Below, piece by piece: positions 1-8,071 of a stretch of 13,177 bases of DNA. Source of the stretch: a bacterium (GTDB lineage Bacteria > UBP13 > UBA5359); contig JAQVUQ010000037.1 of assembly GCA_028699365.1 (NCBI GenBank), positions 1 through 13,177 on the forward strand, given 5' to 3'. Below the pieces are notes generated by a model. It was not told the origin of the DNA. It saw only the letters and a list, made by a program, of their open reading frames with translations, and searched no databases. Within the stretch, counting starts at the first letter, position 1. Each line of letters starts with the position of its first letter. Position numbers and translations under genes: made by a program.

Positions 1-1493
1 ATCGTGTCCAGGACAACATCGTCCTGTCCCATATACTTGGCCGTAGCTGTAAGACACAGAATCGGGAAATGCTTGCCGTTACGCTTACGTAAGCGTTCGA
101 TATAATCTCCAAGGTACCAGTAGTCAGAACGGAAATCTCTGCCCCATGAGGTTACAAGATGGGCTTCATCAATTACCATAAGACCTATATGTCTGTCGCC
201 CACTATGCTCTCTATGCTGTTCGATAACAGCATTTCGGGAGACAGGTATACCAAAGAATACTTACCATCCCTTATTAAAGATAATCTTCGCTCCTTCTCA
301 TCAAAGGTTATATCCGAATTGATAAACGTGGAAAGCCATACTCCCCGCCCTTGCAGCGCTTCTACCTGGTCACGCATTAAGGCAATAAGCGGTGAGACAA
401 CAACTGATACAACGTTATACTTGCCAGCCAGATAGACTGCCGGTAATTGAAACAGCAAAGACTTGCCTGAGCCTGTGGGGGCGGTCAAGAAAATATCACT
501 ATAATCGAGACTTCCTTGAAATGCCTTTTCAGATTGACAAATTATGTCGGCCACAATATCCCCTTGTGATACGGTAATCAATTCATTATCTTTATCAGGA
601 TTTTTATAGAAGGATAGTTCTCTGAACGCTGCTTTCTCTCCCCAATATTTCGTTAATACATCCTTGTATCTTTCGTTACTAAGATTTCTCACTTTTAACA
701 AGTGGTTATTCAGAAAAAGCTTTACCGGAATATCATTAATCCCACATAAGGACACAAACGTCTTAATTGAATCTATATCCCGCTTATCAAGGGATATATT
801 TAGAGCAGGTATATCCATTCCTTGCTGAAGCTTATCTTTAAAACAGTCAATTAAAGCGTCGTTTGCAGAAATCGTGATTGTTGCTTTGTCATCTATCTCG
901 GAGAAATCAAAGTCTCTATGCGGATACAGATTAATGGCAGTAACAGCATCATCCTGATACCTATTGACAAAGGATAAAAAGATCTTCTCATATCCTTCTG
1001 CCCTGACGCAGCTTGCATTGGAATAGTATTTTACCAAGCAATCCAACTCGCAGTCGGTACAAAGATCATCACTATTATAGTAATCGTATAAAAGCTCCTT
1101 ATAATTGCTGCCTACTTCCAATGGATAGCTTTCGTTGAATAGGTTATTATCAACGATATACACGATTCCGTCAACCATATCTTTAATCGACTGTAATTGA
1201 TCTGACAAAGCGATATATTCTTCGTAGAAGCCCCAACTAATTTTGTTCTTTAGCGACATCACACTACGTACTAATTGTCGCTGGTATTCCTTATCTTCAA
1301 GGAACAAGATATCTATATACTGCTCCTTGTTAAGGCAAGCATTATTCCCCAGATAAGCTGCATAATTATCAAGGCTGGAATAAAATATCGGACTAAAGCC
1401 CTTAAAGAATAATACTACCTTACGGTCCTGATTAGCGAATTTATCAATTAAAGCCTCAAGATAAGTTTTCCCGATAAAATCTCTAGCGATCAT
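1..1493 (-). CDS. RecQ-like DEAH-box helicase with a novel N-terminal region, partial (C-terminus beyond left edge)
   Basis: The reading frame is open from an ATG at 1493 to the window edge: 497 codons without a stop. Helicase motifs start late. The Walker A motif TAPTGSGKS is at about residues 337-345, motif Ia SPLIALMRDQ near 367-376, the Walker B/DEAH box VIDEAHLVTSWGRDFR at 440-455, and motif III LTATA at 481-485. The DEAH followed by a SWGxDFR segment is typical of the RecQ family (superfamily 2, 3'-5' DNA unwinding). The second RecA lobe lies outside the window. The first ~310 residues resemble no domain I recognise; they contain a cysteine cluster (C145, C148, C152, C162) that might bind a metal. 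The start is set by a strong GGAGG 8 bases upstream and an in-frame TAG 15 bases before the ATG. GC is about 37-38% in two hand-counted lines, much lower than the neighbouring genes, which suggests separate acquisition. The RecQ-like helicase call is confident; membership of the same defence system is inference. Confidence 0.9.
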   Translation of the reverse strand, partial: MIARDFIGKTYLEALIDKFANQDRKVVLFFKGFSPIFYSSLDNYAAYLGNNACLNKEQYIDILFLEDKEYQRQLVRSVMSLKNKISWGFYEEYIALSDQLQSIKDMVDGIVYIVDNNLFNESYPLEVGSNYKELLYDYYNSDDLCTDCELDCLVKYYSNASCVRAEGYEKIFLSFVNRYQDDAVTAINLYPHRDFDFSEIDDKATITISANDALIDCFKDKLQQGMDIPALNISLDKRDIDSIKTFVSLCGINDIPVKLFLNNHLLKVRNLSNERYKDVLTKYWGEKAAFRELSFYKNPDKDNELITVSQGDIVADIICQSEKAFQGSLDYSDIFLTAPTGSGKSLLFQLPAVYLAGKYNVVSVVVSPLIALMRDQVEALQGRGVWLSTFINSDITFDEKERRLSLIRDGKYSLVYLSPEMLLSNSIESIVGDRHIGLMVIDEAHLVTSWGRDFRSDYWYLGDYIERLRKRNGKHFPILCLTATAKYMGQDDVVLDT

Positions 1494-1590
1494 GTGTTGC
1501 GCCTCCGCCTACATAATGATTCACTAATACAAGAGTAACCTCCCGTATATTCCTGACTACCGGAATCTGTGCCTGTGCTTGGCCAGCCTT
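1494..1590 (-). promoter_or_regulatory. 97-bp intergenic spacer with ribosome-binding site of the RecQ-like gene
   Basis: The spacer between the HEPN-DUF499 stop and the RecQ-like start carries GGAGG (complement of 1502-1506), 8 bases before the ATG. A second GGGAGG lies further upstream (around 1540-1546) but is followed only by non-productive starts. A weak 5-bp inverted repeat (ATTCC/GGAAT) lies around 1550-1567; there is no convincing terminator with a T-run, so read-through from the upstream operon is possible. GC content changes sharply here, making this the likely junction between two DNA blocks. Confidence 0.6.
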
Positions 1591-4500
1591 CTATTCATTC
1601 TCAAACCCCTGACTGGTGAACTTTAACGTCCGGCTGTTTTCCGTAACAGTCCTTACAACCTGCTCGGGCGTGCCGTCCGGGATCTCAGCTTCTATTTCCA
1701 GAGTCACACTGACTCTGGATCCTACCAGACCTGCCAGGTGCGCAATCACCTCGTCGGCAATACGGCCGGCATCGCGGCCCACACGGGTGGAATCAAGAAT
1801 AACGCTACCGTGGAAGCGTTTGGGTCCGGTTGCCGGCTGTTGGGGAGAGATAGCTTTGATATCTTCTGGCTTCGCCTCTCCGGTCTGTTCACCAGTGGCT
1901 CCGGGTTGCGTCCCTGCTGCCGGCGACGCCTCGGAAGACAACTGTTTCTGCGCAATATCCGGCTTAACCAGCAGACCGGCATCGTCCTGTGATATGGCTA
2001 TATGCCGGCCACCGCGCAGGCCACGGTATCGCCCTGCAGCCTCGTCATAACTCTCCGCATAAGCAAAGGTATCATGCTCCCAGGAGAGCAACGCCAGCCC
2101 GTCTTCAACAGCTTTCAACAAAATCGATGTGTCCCTGAGCCGTGGCAGATAGAGATAGCGGGCGAAATCCTCAGCCAATTGCCGGACAGAGACATGATTC
2201 CCTCGCCATAACGGCACACTGTCAAGCGCCATACGCAACCGCGTCCCGGCCAGCACTGTCAACATCAGTTCATCGCTGCGCAGCTTCCTGGAAGCTCGCA
2301 CAGCCAGCGCTTCCTGCCCGGTAAGACGATAGCTCTGCCATTGTACCGATGCCTGCGGTGAACTCTGCACCGGCACCAGCAGCCATTGGTAGGCCTCCGG
2401 CAGGCGGGCCGTCACAGCACTGTCGGCTGTTTTCCTCTGCTCTTCAGCCTGTTTTACCTGGTATGGTGAAAGATCCAGCGCTTCCTTCTCCGCCAATATC
2501 GACTCCCAAGCCAGATAGCGACGTACAGCCTCCTCAAAGTCATGCAGGCGCGCCTGGTCCGGCACCAGAAAGATTAGCGTATTCTGAAAGAGGCGTGGGG
2601 CGCTACCGCGAAACTGCAGCATGCTTTGGACTGCAGTTTCGGCAGGGTTCCCCTGTTCTCGGCTGAAAGGGTGCTCCGGCCCCAGCACCACCAGACGCGC
2701 ATCGGTATCGTCGGGCACATCATGGCCCGATTGCGGCAGTATATGGACACGGTTGAAATCGCCTGTATTACGCAAATCCGCACGCAGTCGTTTACTGAGT
2801 TCCTGAATCATACTATCCGGATCACGCTTCAATTGCTCGGCCCGGTCCTCCGCCAGCTTGGTGACCGTCGGCTGAGTAGAATACCAGTAGCGTGTTCCAT
2901 CCTGGTAAAGATAGGTAGCTGCCGTGCTCAATCGCCGCAAAGCATCGCCGAAAACGGCCGGAGATTCTCCAGGCATAACGCATCCCAGCTTGATGCGCCT
3001 GTCTTCTATACCCTGGTTGGCGGCTGCAGCCGTGGGCGCCGATCCAAGATAGATAGTGCGGGCCACACGGCGGCAGGCGGCAAACCTGCCCAGATTGGGC
3101 ACCTCACCGTCCAGTCGTAACGGCAGGGCGTTGGGTCCGTCCACATCCTTTTCTATCACAGGAACCCAATTGTCGGGCAGAAAATGTGTCAGCTCTGATT
3201 GTACGCGCGGATCATCGATGGCTATGTTGGCCGGTAGAATCAGCGGGTTGCGATCTCCCCTCTCCCACAGACTGTGAATCACCGCCGCCATCAGACGCAG
3301 CACGCCGCGCGTGCGCTGAAACTTCACCAGGGTTGACCAGTCACCGTAAAGCCGGTCAAAGATCTCCGGATGAATGGGATAAGCTGCCTTGAGCCTCTTT
3401 TCATATTCGGAATCGCTGCATTCCGGCGGGAATTCCTGCCGCTGGGTACGGTAGAGATCGAAGAACTCCCGGGCCACATTGTCCCGGGCCAGGAACTGGG
3501 ATTGCTCAACTAGTGGCTCGAAGAGACGGCGGCGGACGATCTCGAAACTCTCCTCGGCACTGGCCGGCCGCCATGACGATTCCAGTCGACCCACCACGTT
3601 GTGCAGGCGGTCGAGAGCTTCACGACCCCGCTGGCCGCCTACTTCCACTTCCTCAGCCTGCGTATACGGTGAACCCGTGGTAGCGGAGGCCGGAAGGCTG
3701 ATAACCAGCAGGCAGTTATGGGCCAATTTGGCCGATTCCGTCAGCACCTGGGCAAAGGTAAACTGTGTCTCGAACCCTCCTGCAGGCAAGTCGCTCTGGT
3801 CATGCAACTGGCGTGCATAGGCCACCCATTCATCTATCAGGATAAGGCACGGCCCATACTCAACAAACAGCTCCCGCAGGGCATCGCCGGGGCTGGTAGC
3901 CCGCTCGTCATCCGCCTGAATACGCTGAAAAGCCTCCCGGCCTCCCAACTGCCAGGCCAATTCACCCCAGAGAGTTCGCACCACCGTGCCATCCGCCTTG
4001 GTAACCGGACTACCTGGGGAAATCCGGTGGCCCACCAGCACCACCCGTTTGGCTGCGGGCAGACGGGATACGCCGGCATCCTTGAGCACAGCCTCCATTC
4101 CTGACAATTGGCCCGGGTCCGTTCCTGAAAAAAGATGGTAAAGAGCCAGCATGGAGTGAGTCTTGCCGCCGCCGAAATTGGTCTGAAGTTGGACCACCGG
4201 ATCGCCCCCCTCGCCGGCAAGGCGACAGATGGCATTTCCGAGCAGTTGCTTAAGGCTCTCGGTCAGGTAGGTACGGCGAAAGAATTCAACTGGATTACGA
4301 TACTCGTCTGAGCCTTCTCCCAGATGCACCTGCCAGAGGTCGGCGGCAAACTCTGCCTGCTGATAGTTTCCGCCGGCTACGTCCCGGTGTGGATTGACCA
4401 CTTCCCTCCATGGCTTTAGACTGCCGGCAGCCTGACTCTCGATAGCCGTGCCGGCACTTCGCCGTCGCTCGCCGCGGAGTTGCTCGTCAAAGCGAACCCG

Positions 4501-4911
4501 CAGTAGTTCCATCTTCATCTTCTCTATTTCATCCGCCTGGGGTGCCGAAACGGCGGACAGGAGACGGGCAACGGAATCCAAGGCACGATAGGCGTTATCT
4601 GTAGAGAACGGTTCCTGGTGCGCCCATTTGTTACGTATCTCCCGCAACTCACTGACAAGGCTGCGTTCGGCATGTCCTAGCGTACGGCGAAAAACCTCGT
4701 TCCAGGCATCCCACATAAGCCTGAGCAGAGCCGGAACATCCCACTCACCTAGCGGCTTGTCGGTCAAACGGTCATCTCCCATAAAGCTGCTTGCTTCGTC
4801 CCGGGCCGTGTCCGTATAAACACTATTGAATTCACGTTCGACAAAGGGTGCCAGACCTTCCTTGAGCAGATCCATCGCCTTGCCGACACGTTCACGGTTG
4901 GTTATAGCCAT
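1591..4911 (-). CDS. HEPN (Swt1-type)-DUF499 P-loop ATPase of a helicase-methylase-ATPase / BREX-3-like defence system
   Basis: A 1106-residue AAA-type ATPase of the DUF499 family, the large ATPase that accompanies DUF1156 methylases in defence islands. Residues ~1-122 form an alpha-helical domain resembling the Swt1-type HEPN domain and carry the HEPN signature R-x4-H as RNKWAH (R93, H98), the catalytic motif of HEPN RNases. The ATPase core follows: Walker A NFGGGKTHS (245-253) and Walker B LILIDEW (356-362), with D360/E361 as the expected Mg and catalytic acids. A low-complexity Ala/Gly/Pro/Gln linker (about 985-1029) precedes a conserved-looking C-terminal module starting RFHGSV and containing DSTRVGRDAGRIADEV. 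The ATG has an AAGGGG Shine-Dalgarno (complement of 4919-4924) 7 bases upstream, which overlaps the methylase stop codon; the gap is 12 bp, so both genes share one message. DUF499 is confident; RNase activity of the HEPN part is inferred from the motif only. Confidence 0.93.
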   Translation of the reverse strand: MAITNRERVGKAMDLLKEGLAPFVEREFNSVYTDTARDEASSFMGDDRLTDKPLGEWDVPALLRLMWDAWNEVFRRTLGHAERSLVSELREIRNKWAHQEPFSTDNAYRALDSVARLLSAVSAPQADEIEKMKMELLRVRFDEQLRGERRRSAGTAIESQAAGSLKPWREVVNPHRDVAGGNYQQAEFAADLWQVHLGEGSDEYRNPVEFFRRTYLTESLKQLLGNAICRLAGEGGDPVVQLQTNFGGGKTHSMLALYHLFSGTDPGQLSGMEAVLKDAGVSRLPAAKRVVLVGHRISPGSPVTKADGTVVRTLWGELAWQLGGREAFQRIQADDERATSPGDALRELFVEYGPCLILIDEWVAYARQLHDQSDLPAGGFETQFTFAQVLTESAKLAHNCLLVISLPASATTGSPYTQAEEVEVGGQRGREALDRLHNVVGRLESSWRPASAEESFEIVRRRLFEPLVEQSQFLARDNVAREFFDLYRTQRQEFPPECSDSEYEKRLKAAYPIHPEIFDRLYGDWSTLVKFQRTRGVLRLMAAVIHSLWERGDRNPLILPANIAIDDPRVQSELTHFLPDNWVPVIEKDVDGPNALPLRLDGEVPNLGRFAACRRVARTIYLGSAPTAAAANQGIEDRRIKLGCVMPGESPAVFGDALRRLSTAATYLYQDGTRYWYSTQPTVTKLAEDRAEQLKRDPDSMIQELSKRLRADLRNTGDFNRVHILPQSGHDVPDDTDARLVVLGPEHPFSREQGNPAETAVQSMLQFRGSAPRLFQNTLIFLVPDQARLHDFEEAVRRYLAWESILAEKEALDLSPYQVKQAEEQRKTADSAVTARLPEAYQWLLVPVQSSPQASVQWQSYRLTGQEALAVRASRKLRSDELMLTVLAGTRLRMALDSVPLWRGNHVSVRQLAEDFARYLYLPRLRDTSILLKAVEDGLALLSWEHDTFAYAESYDEAAGRYRGLRGGRHIAISQDDAGLLVKPDIAQKQLSSEASPAAGTQPGATGEQTGEAKPEDIKAISPQQPATGPKRFHGSVILDSTRVGRDAGRIADEVIAHLAGLVGSRVSVTLEIEAEIPDGTPEQVVRTVTENSRTLKFTSQGFENE

Positions 4912-4918
4912 AATTCAA

Positions 4919-4924
4919 CCCCTT
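4919..4924 (-). promoter_or_regulatory. Ribosome-binding site of the HEPN-DUF499 gene overlapping the methylase stop
   Basis: On the minus strand AAGGGG is followed by a 7-base spacer and the ATG at 4911. Its first base belongs to the TAA stop (4926-4924) of the methyltransferase. This supports the ATG start and suggests translational coupling of the methylase and the ATPase. Confidence 0.7.
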
Positions 4925-7812
4925 TATAACAACTCTATCTGCCCTGCCGACTTATCCTTGTCCTCCCGTGCCAGTCGCACTATTTCCGGCCAGCTTTGCA
5001 CCAGCGCATTATAAGACAACGCCTCTTGGGCCCGTTTTTTGCGCTCGCAGAGAGTATAGAGACGGTAAGCCAGTTCACGGGCCACCTCGGCCAGATCGCC
5101 CAGAGCGGCTACCAGAGTGGCGGCCGCATTTTCGCCCCCGCCTTCCAGTGCGCGGATCAGGTGATGGACCGTCTCCCAGACGGTCAGACGCCGGTCGGTG
5201 TCCGGATTCCAGTCGGCCGGCAGTTCGGCCGGGCGCAGCAGACGCACCCGTCCGCCGCGGGAAGCCAGGATTCCCCCCTCTACCATGCCGGCCACACTTG
5301 TGTTCTTTGCCGTAGACAGGATTTCGGCTACGCCGTATTCTCCATCGTCAAAGCCGAACTGCTCGAACCAGGCCAGCGCCCAGCGGCTGTCGGCATCGAA
5401 GTCTCCCTCCTGCTCGGCCAGCACTTCATCCAGTGTTTGGTTGATAAGAGTCAGCGCTTCACGTACCGAAAGCGCTTTGCCCTCTGCATCAAGCACCCTG
5501 GCATAGCGGGTATAGACGGCCATGCCCGGGCCGATAGAAGCCTGCGTCAGATCCACAGGTGCGATATTGCCGTGCTGCAGGTGAGCCAGAGCATCGGGCA
5601 ATTCCTCACGGAGCGCTTCCATGAATTGCCGCCGTGTGGCAGTAGGTGCATCAGCCGGGCGGGGATGGCAGACCAGAACTATGCTGGAGGCGAGAGCGTT
5701 AGTTCCCTGTCCAATCATGCGGCTAATATTCTCTGTTCGCATCGGCCAAGTGCCTGTGACAGCTAAGCCAGCTTGAATAACAGCATCGAGGAAAGTTTCC
5801 CAACCAGTGCTGGCGGTGCCCATATCGCTATCGCTCTCTGCCTGTTTGAAAGCATAATAAATGGTAATCGGGAACGCCTGGTGTGCCTGTTCAGCTAAAC
5901 GATGCATGGCCCGAGTCATCCCGCTCATAAAGAAAATCTCAGCCTGCTCTTTGCCACCATGACGATAAGGAGTAGCTACTAATTCCTCAGCTTTGGGCAC
6001 AGCCAAAGTAGCAAATAGGTCAAGATAGATCAGCTTAAGGGAACGGCGCAACCAAACGTAGAAAAAATCTGACAAGTCTGCGTAGCCGATGTTGTCAAAA
6101 TAAGGTGGATCTGTTGAAACAATTTTTCCTTTGGAAATTACCTGTCTTGCGGCATCAGCTTGTTGAGCAGTTCCTCGAAAAAATGCAGTTATTGCTTCAA
6201 ATGATTTAGCAAAAGCTTTAACGATACCATCCATAAAGACGGACCATGATCCCGAACTATTGCCAAGTGGATTTCCTTCCGCAAAGTCCCATATCATGGG
6301 TATTGCCTGGCGGCCAAACAACTGTCTCGGACATTGAGCAATGGGTTCCCATCTACATAGGCTATTGCCAAGATCTGCTTGCTTACTAAGAGCAAAAGCC
6401 AAATACACAGCCACAGCATCGGCATAAGCTGCCGCTCCCAAACCTCCAGCGTCTATGCCCGCAGAAACATCCGTCATTCCGGCAGCAAGGGCATCCTGCT
6501 TCACCCTCTCCCGAGCTTCACCCACCAGATCGGAGAAGGTGGTCAAGGCTACCAATTGGCGAGGGGTAAAGAGATCACCATAAGTCGTTAGGCCATAATT
6601 CGGAGTCTTGAAATCCCGTGGATTATCCGGCAAAACCATTTCCGGCTTCCACACAGGCTGCGCCTGTCGGGCAATGGCTTCATGCTCCGGCGTGGGTGAG
6701 AGATAGACACGTCCCCGTTCACCCTCGGCTACGATGGCCATGAGACGGACACCCATACGCCCGGCCTTCCCTTCGTGCCGAATATGATCGTATGTAACAG
6801 GCACGTTTGACATAAGACAGCGAAAAGCACTCCTCTTTCCTGCCGTTGTACCGCGCTTTATCGCTTCCACACCCTCGGGCTTACCCACCTTCACCACAAA
6901 GCGATAACTATCCCCATCTATAACCGGCTCGACATACGCCTCCCTGCCCGGTTTGGTAGAAAGCATGAACGTCGAGGCCAGCGGCACATCCACATGGGCA
7001 AAGGCCGGGTTAGGGCTCTTGACTGTCCGGGCCCAGAGCCAGGCAATTACAGTAAGCCTACGTTCTACATACGGCTTCAGGTCCGGCCGTTCCCTGGCCA
7101 TTTCGTCCGTGATTTCTACCTTCGGGTAGAGATGACCGATGCGCCGCTCCGCTTCATCACGCATCCATTGCCCGTAATAACGTACGTCATCCGCCAGTCC
7201 CTGTGCACCTCGCCAGGTCTGGGCTATAAGTCTCTTCTCGCTCCGCGCCTCGGGGTTTACAGGAGCCCGACCGGCAAATTTGGGCGGAATCTCGATCATG
7301 GCCTTGTTGATCAGCACGGCCACCGGATTCAGGTCGGAGGCGTAAGCCTCCAGCCCCAGCCGCTGGGCCTCCAACGGCAGCGCTCCGCCGCCGGCAAAGG
7401 GATCATGAAAAGCAGGGAGTTTATCGGGGTCGAAAAGTTCCGCCGCCCGGGGATGATCTCTGTTATCGGCACAGGTGGCCCGCCAGCTCTTCCATATCTC
7501 GTCCCGTGCCCGGGACAGCACTTCTTCGTTGGTGGTATTCTCCCATTTGACCAGATCCTCGATCAGGCGAAAGAGCCGCTGCCGTTCAACTTCCTGAGAC
7601 TCCTCATCGAGAAATTTTTCAGGGTATGCGGAAGGATCGTCCACCATCTGGGAAAAGATGACCGCCCGCGCAGCCGCCAGCGGCCGGCGCGCCCACCAGA
7701 GGTGCAGGGTGCTGGGATGTCCATGTCGGATGGATTTCTCCCGTGCCGAAGCCTTGTTAATGGCCTCCAGCGGCAGAGCGACTTCGATAAGTTTCTTCCT
7801 ATAAGTTGTCAT
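4924..7812 (-). CDS. DUF1156 adenine-specific DNA methyltransferase (BREX-3 PglXI-like / Hma methylase)
   Basis: A 962-residue SAM-dependent DNA methylase predicted to make N6-methyladenine and so mark self DNA. The N-terminus is the DUF1156 signature: [20 protein letters not shown], then [20 protein letters not shown] (about 6-47). SAM-binding motif I is [13 protein letters not shown] (137-149) with acidic SDLNPVA at 159-165; catalytic motif IV is [10 protein letters not shown] (568-577). The long spacing between motif I and DPPY is usual for this family, whose members are ~900-1000 residues, so the gene looks complete. The start ATG is preceded by a GGAGCCGGGGAA ribosome-binding region. It is separated from the AlbA_2 gene by 259 bp holding operator-like boxes, so it probably has its own promoter, and it is followed 12 bp later by the DUF499 ATPase. 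Oddity: the stretch coding for roughly residues 465-665, including DPPY, is much more AT-rich than both ends. Target sequence cannot be read from the protein. Confidence 0.95.
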   Translation of the reverse strand: MTTYRKKLIEVALPLEAINKASAREKSIRHGHPSTLHLWWARRPLAAARAVIFSQMVDDPSAYPEKFLDEESQEVERQRLFRLIEDLVKWENTTNEEVLSRARDEIWKSWRATCADNRDHPRAAELFDPDKLPAFHDPFAGGGALPLEAQRLGLEAYASDLNPVAVLINKAMIEIPPKFAGRAPVNPEARSEKRLIAQTWRGAQGLADDVRYYGQWMRDEAERRIGHLYPKVEITDEMARERPDLKPYVERRLTVIAWLWARTVKSPNPAFAHVDVPLASTFMLSTKPGREAYVEPVIDGDSYRFVVKVGKPEGVEAIKRGTTAGKRSAFRCLMSNVPVTYDHIRHEGKAGRMGVRLMAIVAEGERGRVYLSPTPEHEAIARQAQPVWKPEMVLPDNPRDFKTPNYGLTTYGDLFTPRQLVALTTFSDLVGEARERVKQDALAAGMTDVSAGIDAGGLGAAAYADAVAVYLAFALSKQADLGNSLCRWEPIAQCPRQLFGRQAIPMIWDFAEGNPLGNSSGSWSVFMDGIVKAFAKSFEAITAFFRGTAQQADAARQVISKGKIVSTDPPYFDNIGYADLSDFFYVWLRRSLKLIYLDLFATLAVPKAEELVATPYRHGGKEQAEIFFMSGMTRAMHRLAEQAHQAFPITIYYAFKQAESDSDMGTASTGWETFLDAVIQAGLAVTGTWPMRTENISRMIGQGTNALASSIVLVCHPRPADAPTATRRQFMEALREELPDALAHLQHGNIAPVDLTQASIGPGMAVYTRYARVLDAEGKALSVREALTLINQTLDEVLAEQEGDFDADSRWALAWFEQFGFDDGEYGVAEILSTAKNTSVAGMVEGGILASRGGRVRLLRPAELPADWNPDTDRRLTVWETVHHLIRALEGGGENAAATLVAALGDLAEVARELAYRLYTLCERKKRAQEALSYNALVQSWPEIVRLAREDKDKSAGQIELL

Positions 7813-7863
7813 TATTTCCCCGGCTCCTATAGATTACTGCTTGGCATTTGCTCAATAGTATCA

Positions 7864-7872
7864 TGCTATAAT
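7864..7872 (+). promoter_or_regulatory. Possible extended -10 promoter element facing right (TGCTATAAT)
   Basis: TG-C-TATAAT at 7864-7872 is a perfect extended -10 on the plus strand, with no good -35 at 16-18 bp (TTGGCA at 7841-7846 is 20 bp away). It would drive transcription through the GTGCAATT boxes and the hairpin, antisense to the end of the AlbA_2 gene, where no plus-strand gene is evident. AT-rich sequence produces such matches by chance, so confidence is low. Confidence 0.25.
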
Positions 7873-7920
7873 TGCACCATAGCATTCATTGTGCAATTAC
7901 GGTGCAATTACGGTGCAATT
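7870..7920. promoter_or_regulatory. Operator-like cluster of GTGCAATT boxes, helically phased
   Basis: Three direct copies of GTGCAATT start at 7891, 7902 and 7913 (11-bp steps; the first two extend to GTGCAATTACG). One inverted copy, AATTGCAC, is at 7870-7877, starting 21 bp before the first direct copy. A separate 7-bp inverted repeat, ATGCTAT (7863-7869) and ATAGCAT (7879-7885), brackets the inverted copy. Boxes on one helix face about 60-110 bp upstream of the methylase start are what a cooperative repressor or activator site looks like. Read on the minus strand the boxes are TTGCAC, a plausible -35, so binding could overlap the methylase promoter. Confidence 0.65.
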
Positions 7921-7996
7921 GTATTACATTCCTCGGCTCCTTAGGCCCAGGAAATGCCGGTAATAACGATTGTTTTCGCTTCACCTTATTTATCCA

Positions 7997-8054
7997 CGTA
8001 TTGCACGCCACCATGCCACCATAGTGTTATGGTGGCATGGTGGCGTGCAATACG
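7997..8054. repeat. Perfect 27-bp-arm inverted repeat with 4-base loop (long hairpin)
   Basis: The left arm 7997-8023 and right arm 8028-8054 are exact reverse complements; the loop is 8024-8027 (GTGT on plus). The arm contains a tandem GCCACCAT doublet, and its base contains ATTGCAC/GTGCAAT, the same core as the nearby boxes. It begins 17 bp after the AlbA_2 stop codon, where a terminator would be, but the minus strand after it (TGGATAAATAAGG) has no T-run. It may act as a transcript-end stabiliser, attenuator or protein-binding palindrome. Confidence 0.85.
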
Positions 8055-8071
8055 CTAACATGACCCTCGTT

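Larger units (their letters stand above)
7817..7941 (-). repeat. 12-bp near-identical repeat of the methylase ribosome-binding region, 113 bp apart
   Basis: Plus-strand TCCCCGGCTCCT (7817-7828) and TCCTCGGCTCCT (7930-7941) differ at one of 12 bases. On the coding (minus) strand the first is the Shine-Dalgarno region AGGAGCCGGGGA in front of the methylase ATG. The second, AGGAGCCGAGGA, is directly followed by ATGTAA (7929-7924), a start codon joined to a stop. The interval given spans both copies. Confidence 0.6.
7813..8071. other. 259-bp regulatory intergenic region between the AlbA_2 and methylase genes
   Basis: The only sizeable gap in an otherwise tightly packed gene row. It contains, from the methylase side: the methylase ribosome-binding region, an extended -10-like element on the plus strand, four GTGCAATT/AATTGCAC boxes, a second copy of the ribosome-binding-like sequence followed by an ATG directly joined to TAA, and a long perfect hairpin. 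Small minus-strand frames of 23 and 31 codons exist but have no proper ribosome-binding site, so I call no gene here. Confidence 0.75.

Noticed and set aside
1486-1590. The DUF499 frame stays open for 35 codons after its TAG stop, into the RecQ-like start
   Set aside because: An open run of this length has a sizeable chance of occurring at random (roughly one in five or six) and shows no recognisable domain; no read-through signal is seen, so I do not claim an extended protein.
4996-5766. 256-codon plus-strand open frame opposite the methylase C-terminal region
   Set aside because: Antisense shadow with no family resemblance and no convincing ribosome-binding site.
7870-7920. CRISPR-like short repeats
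   Set aside because: The unit is only 8-11 bp, copies are adjacent at 11-bp steps with no spacers, and no cas genes are present.
6994-7944. 316-codon plus-strand open frame opposite the methylase gene
   Set aside because: It lies antisense to the well-conserved DUF1156/SAM-binding region, has no recognisable domain and reads as low-information Arg/Pro/Ser-rich sequence; a shadow of a GC-rich gene.
7997-8054. Hairpin as a classical Rho-independent terminator of the AlbA_2 gene
   Set aside because: The stem is right for position but longer than usual and lacks the T-run on the minus strand; on the plus strand the T-rich stretch begins about 15 bases past the stem.
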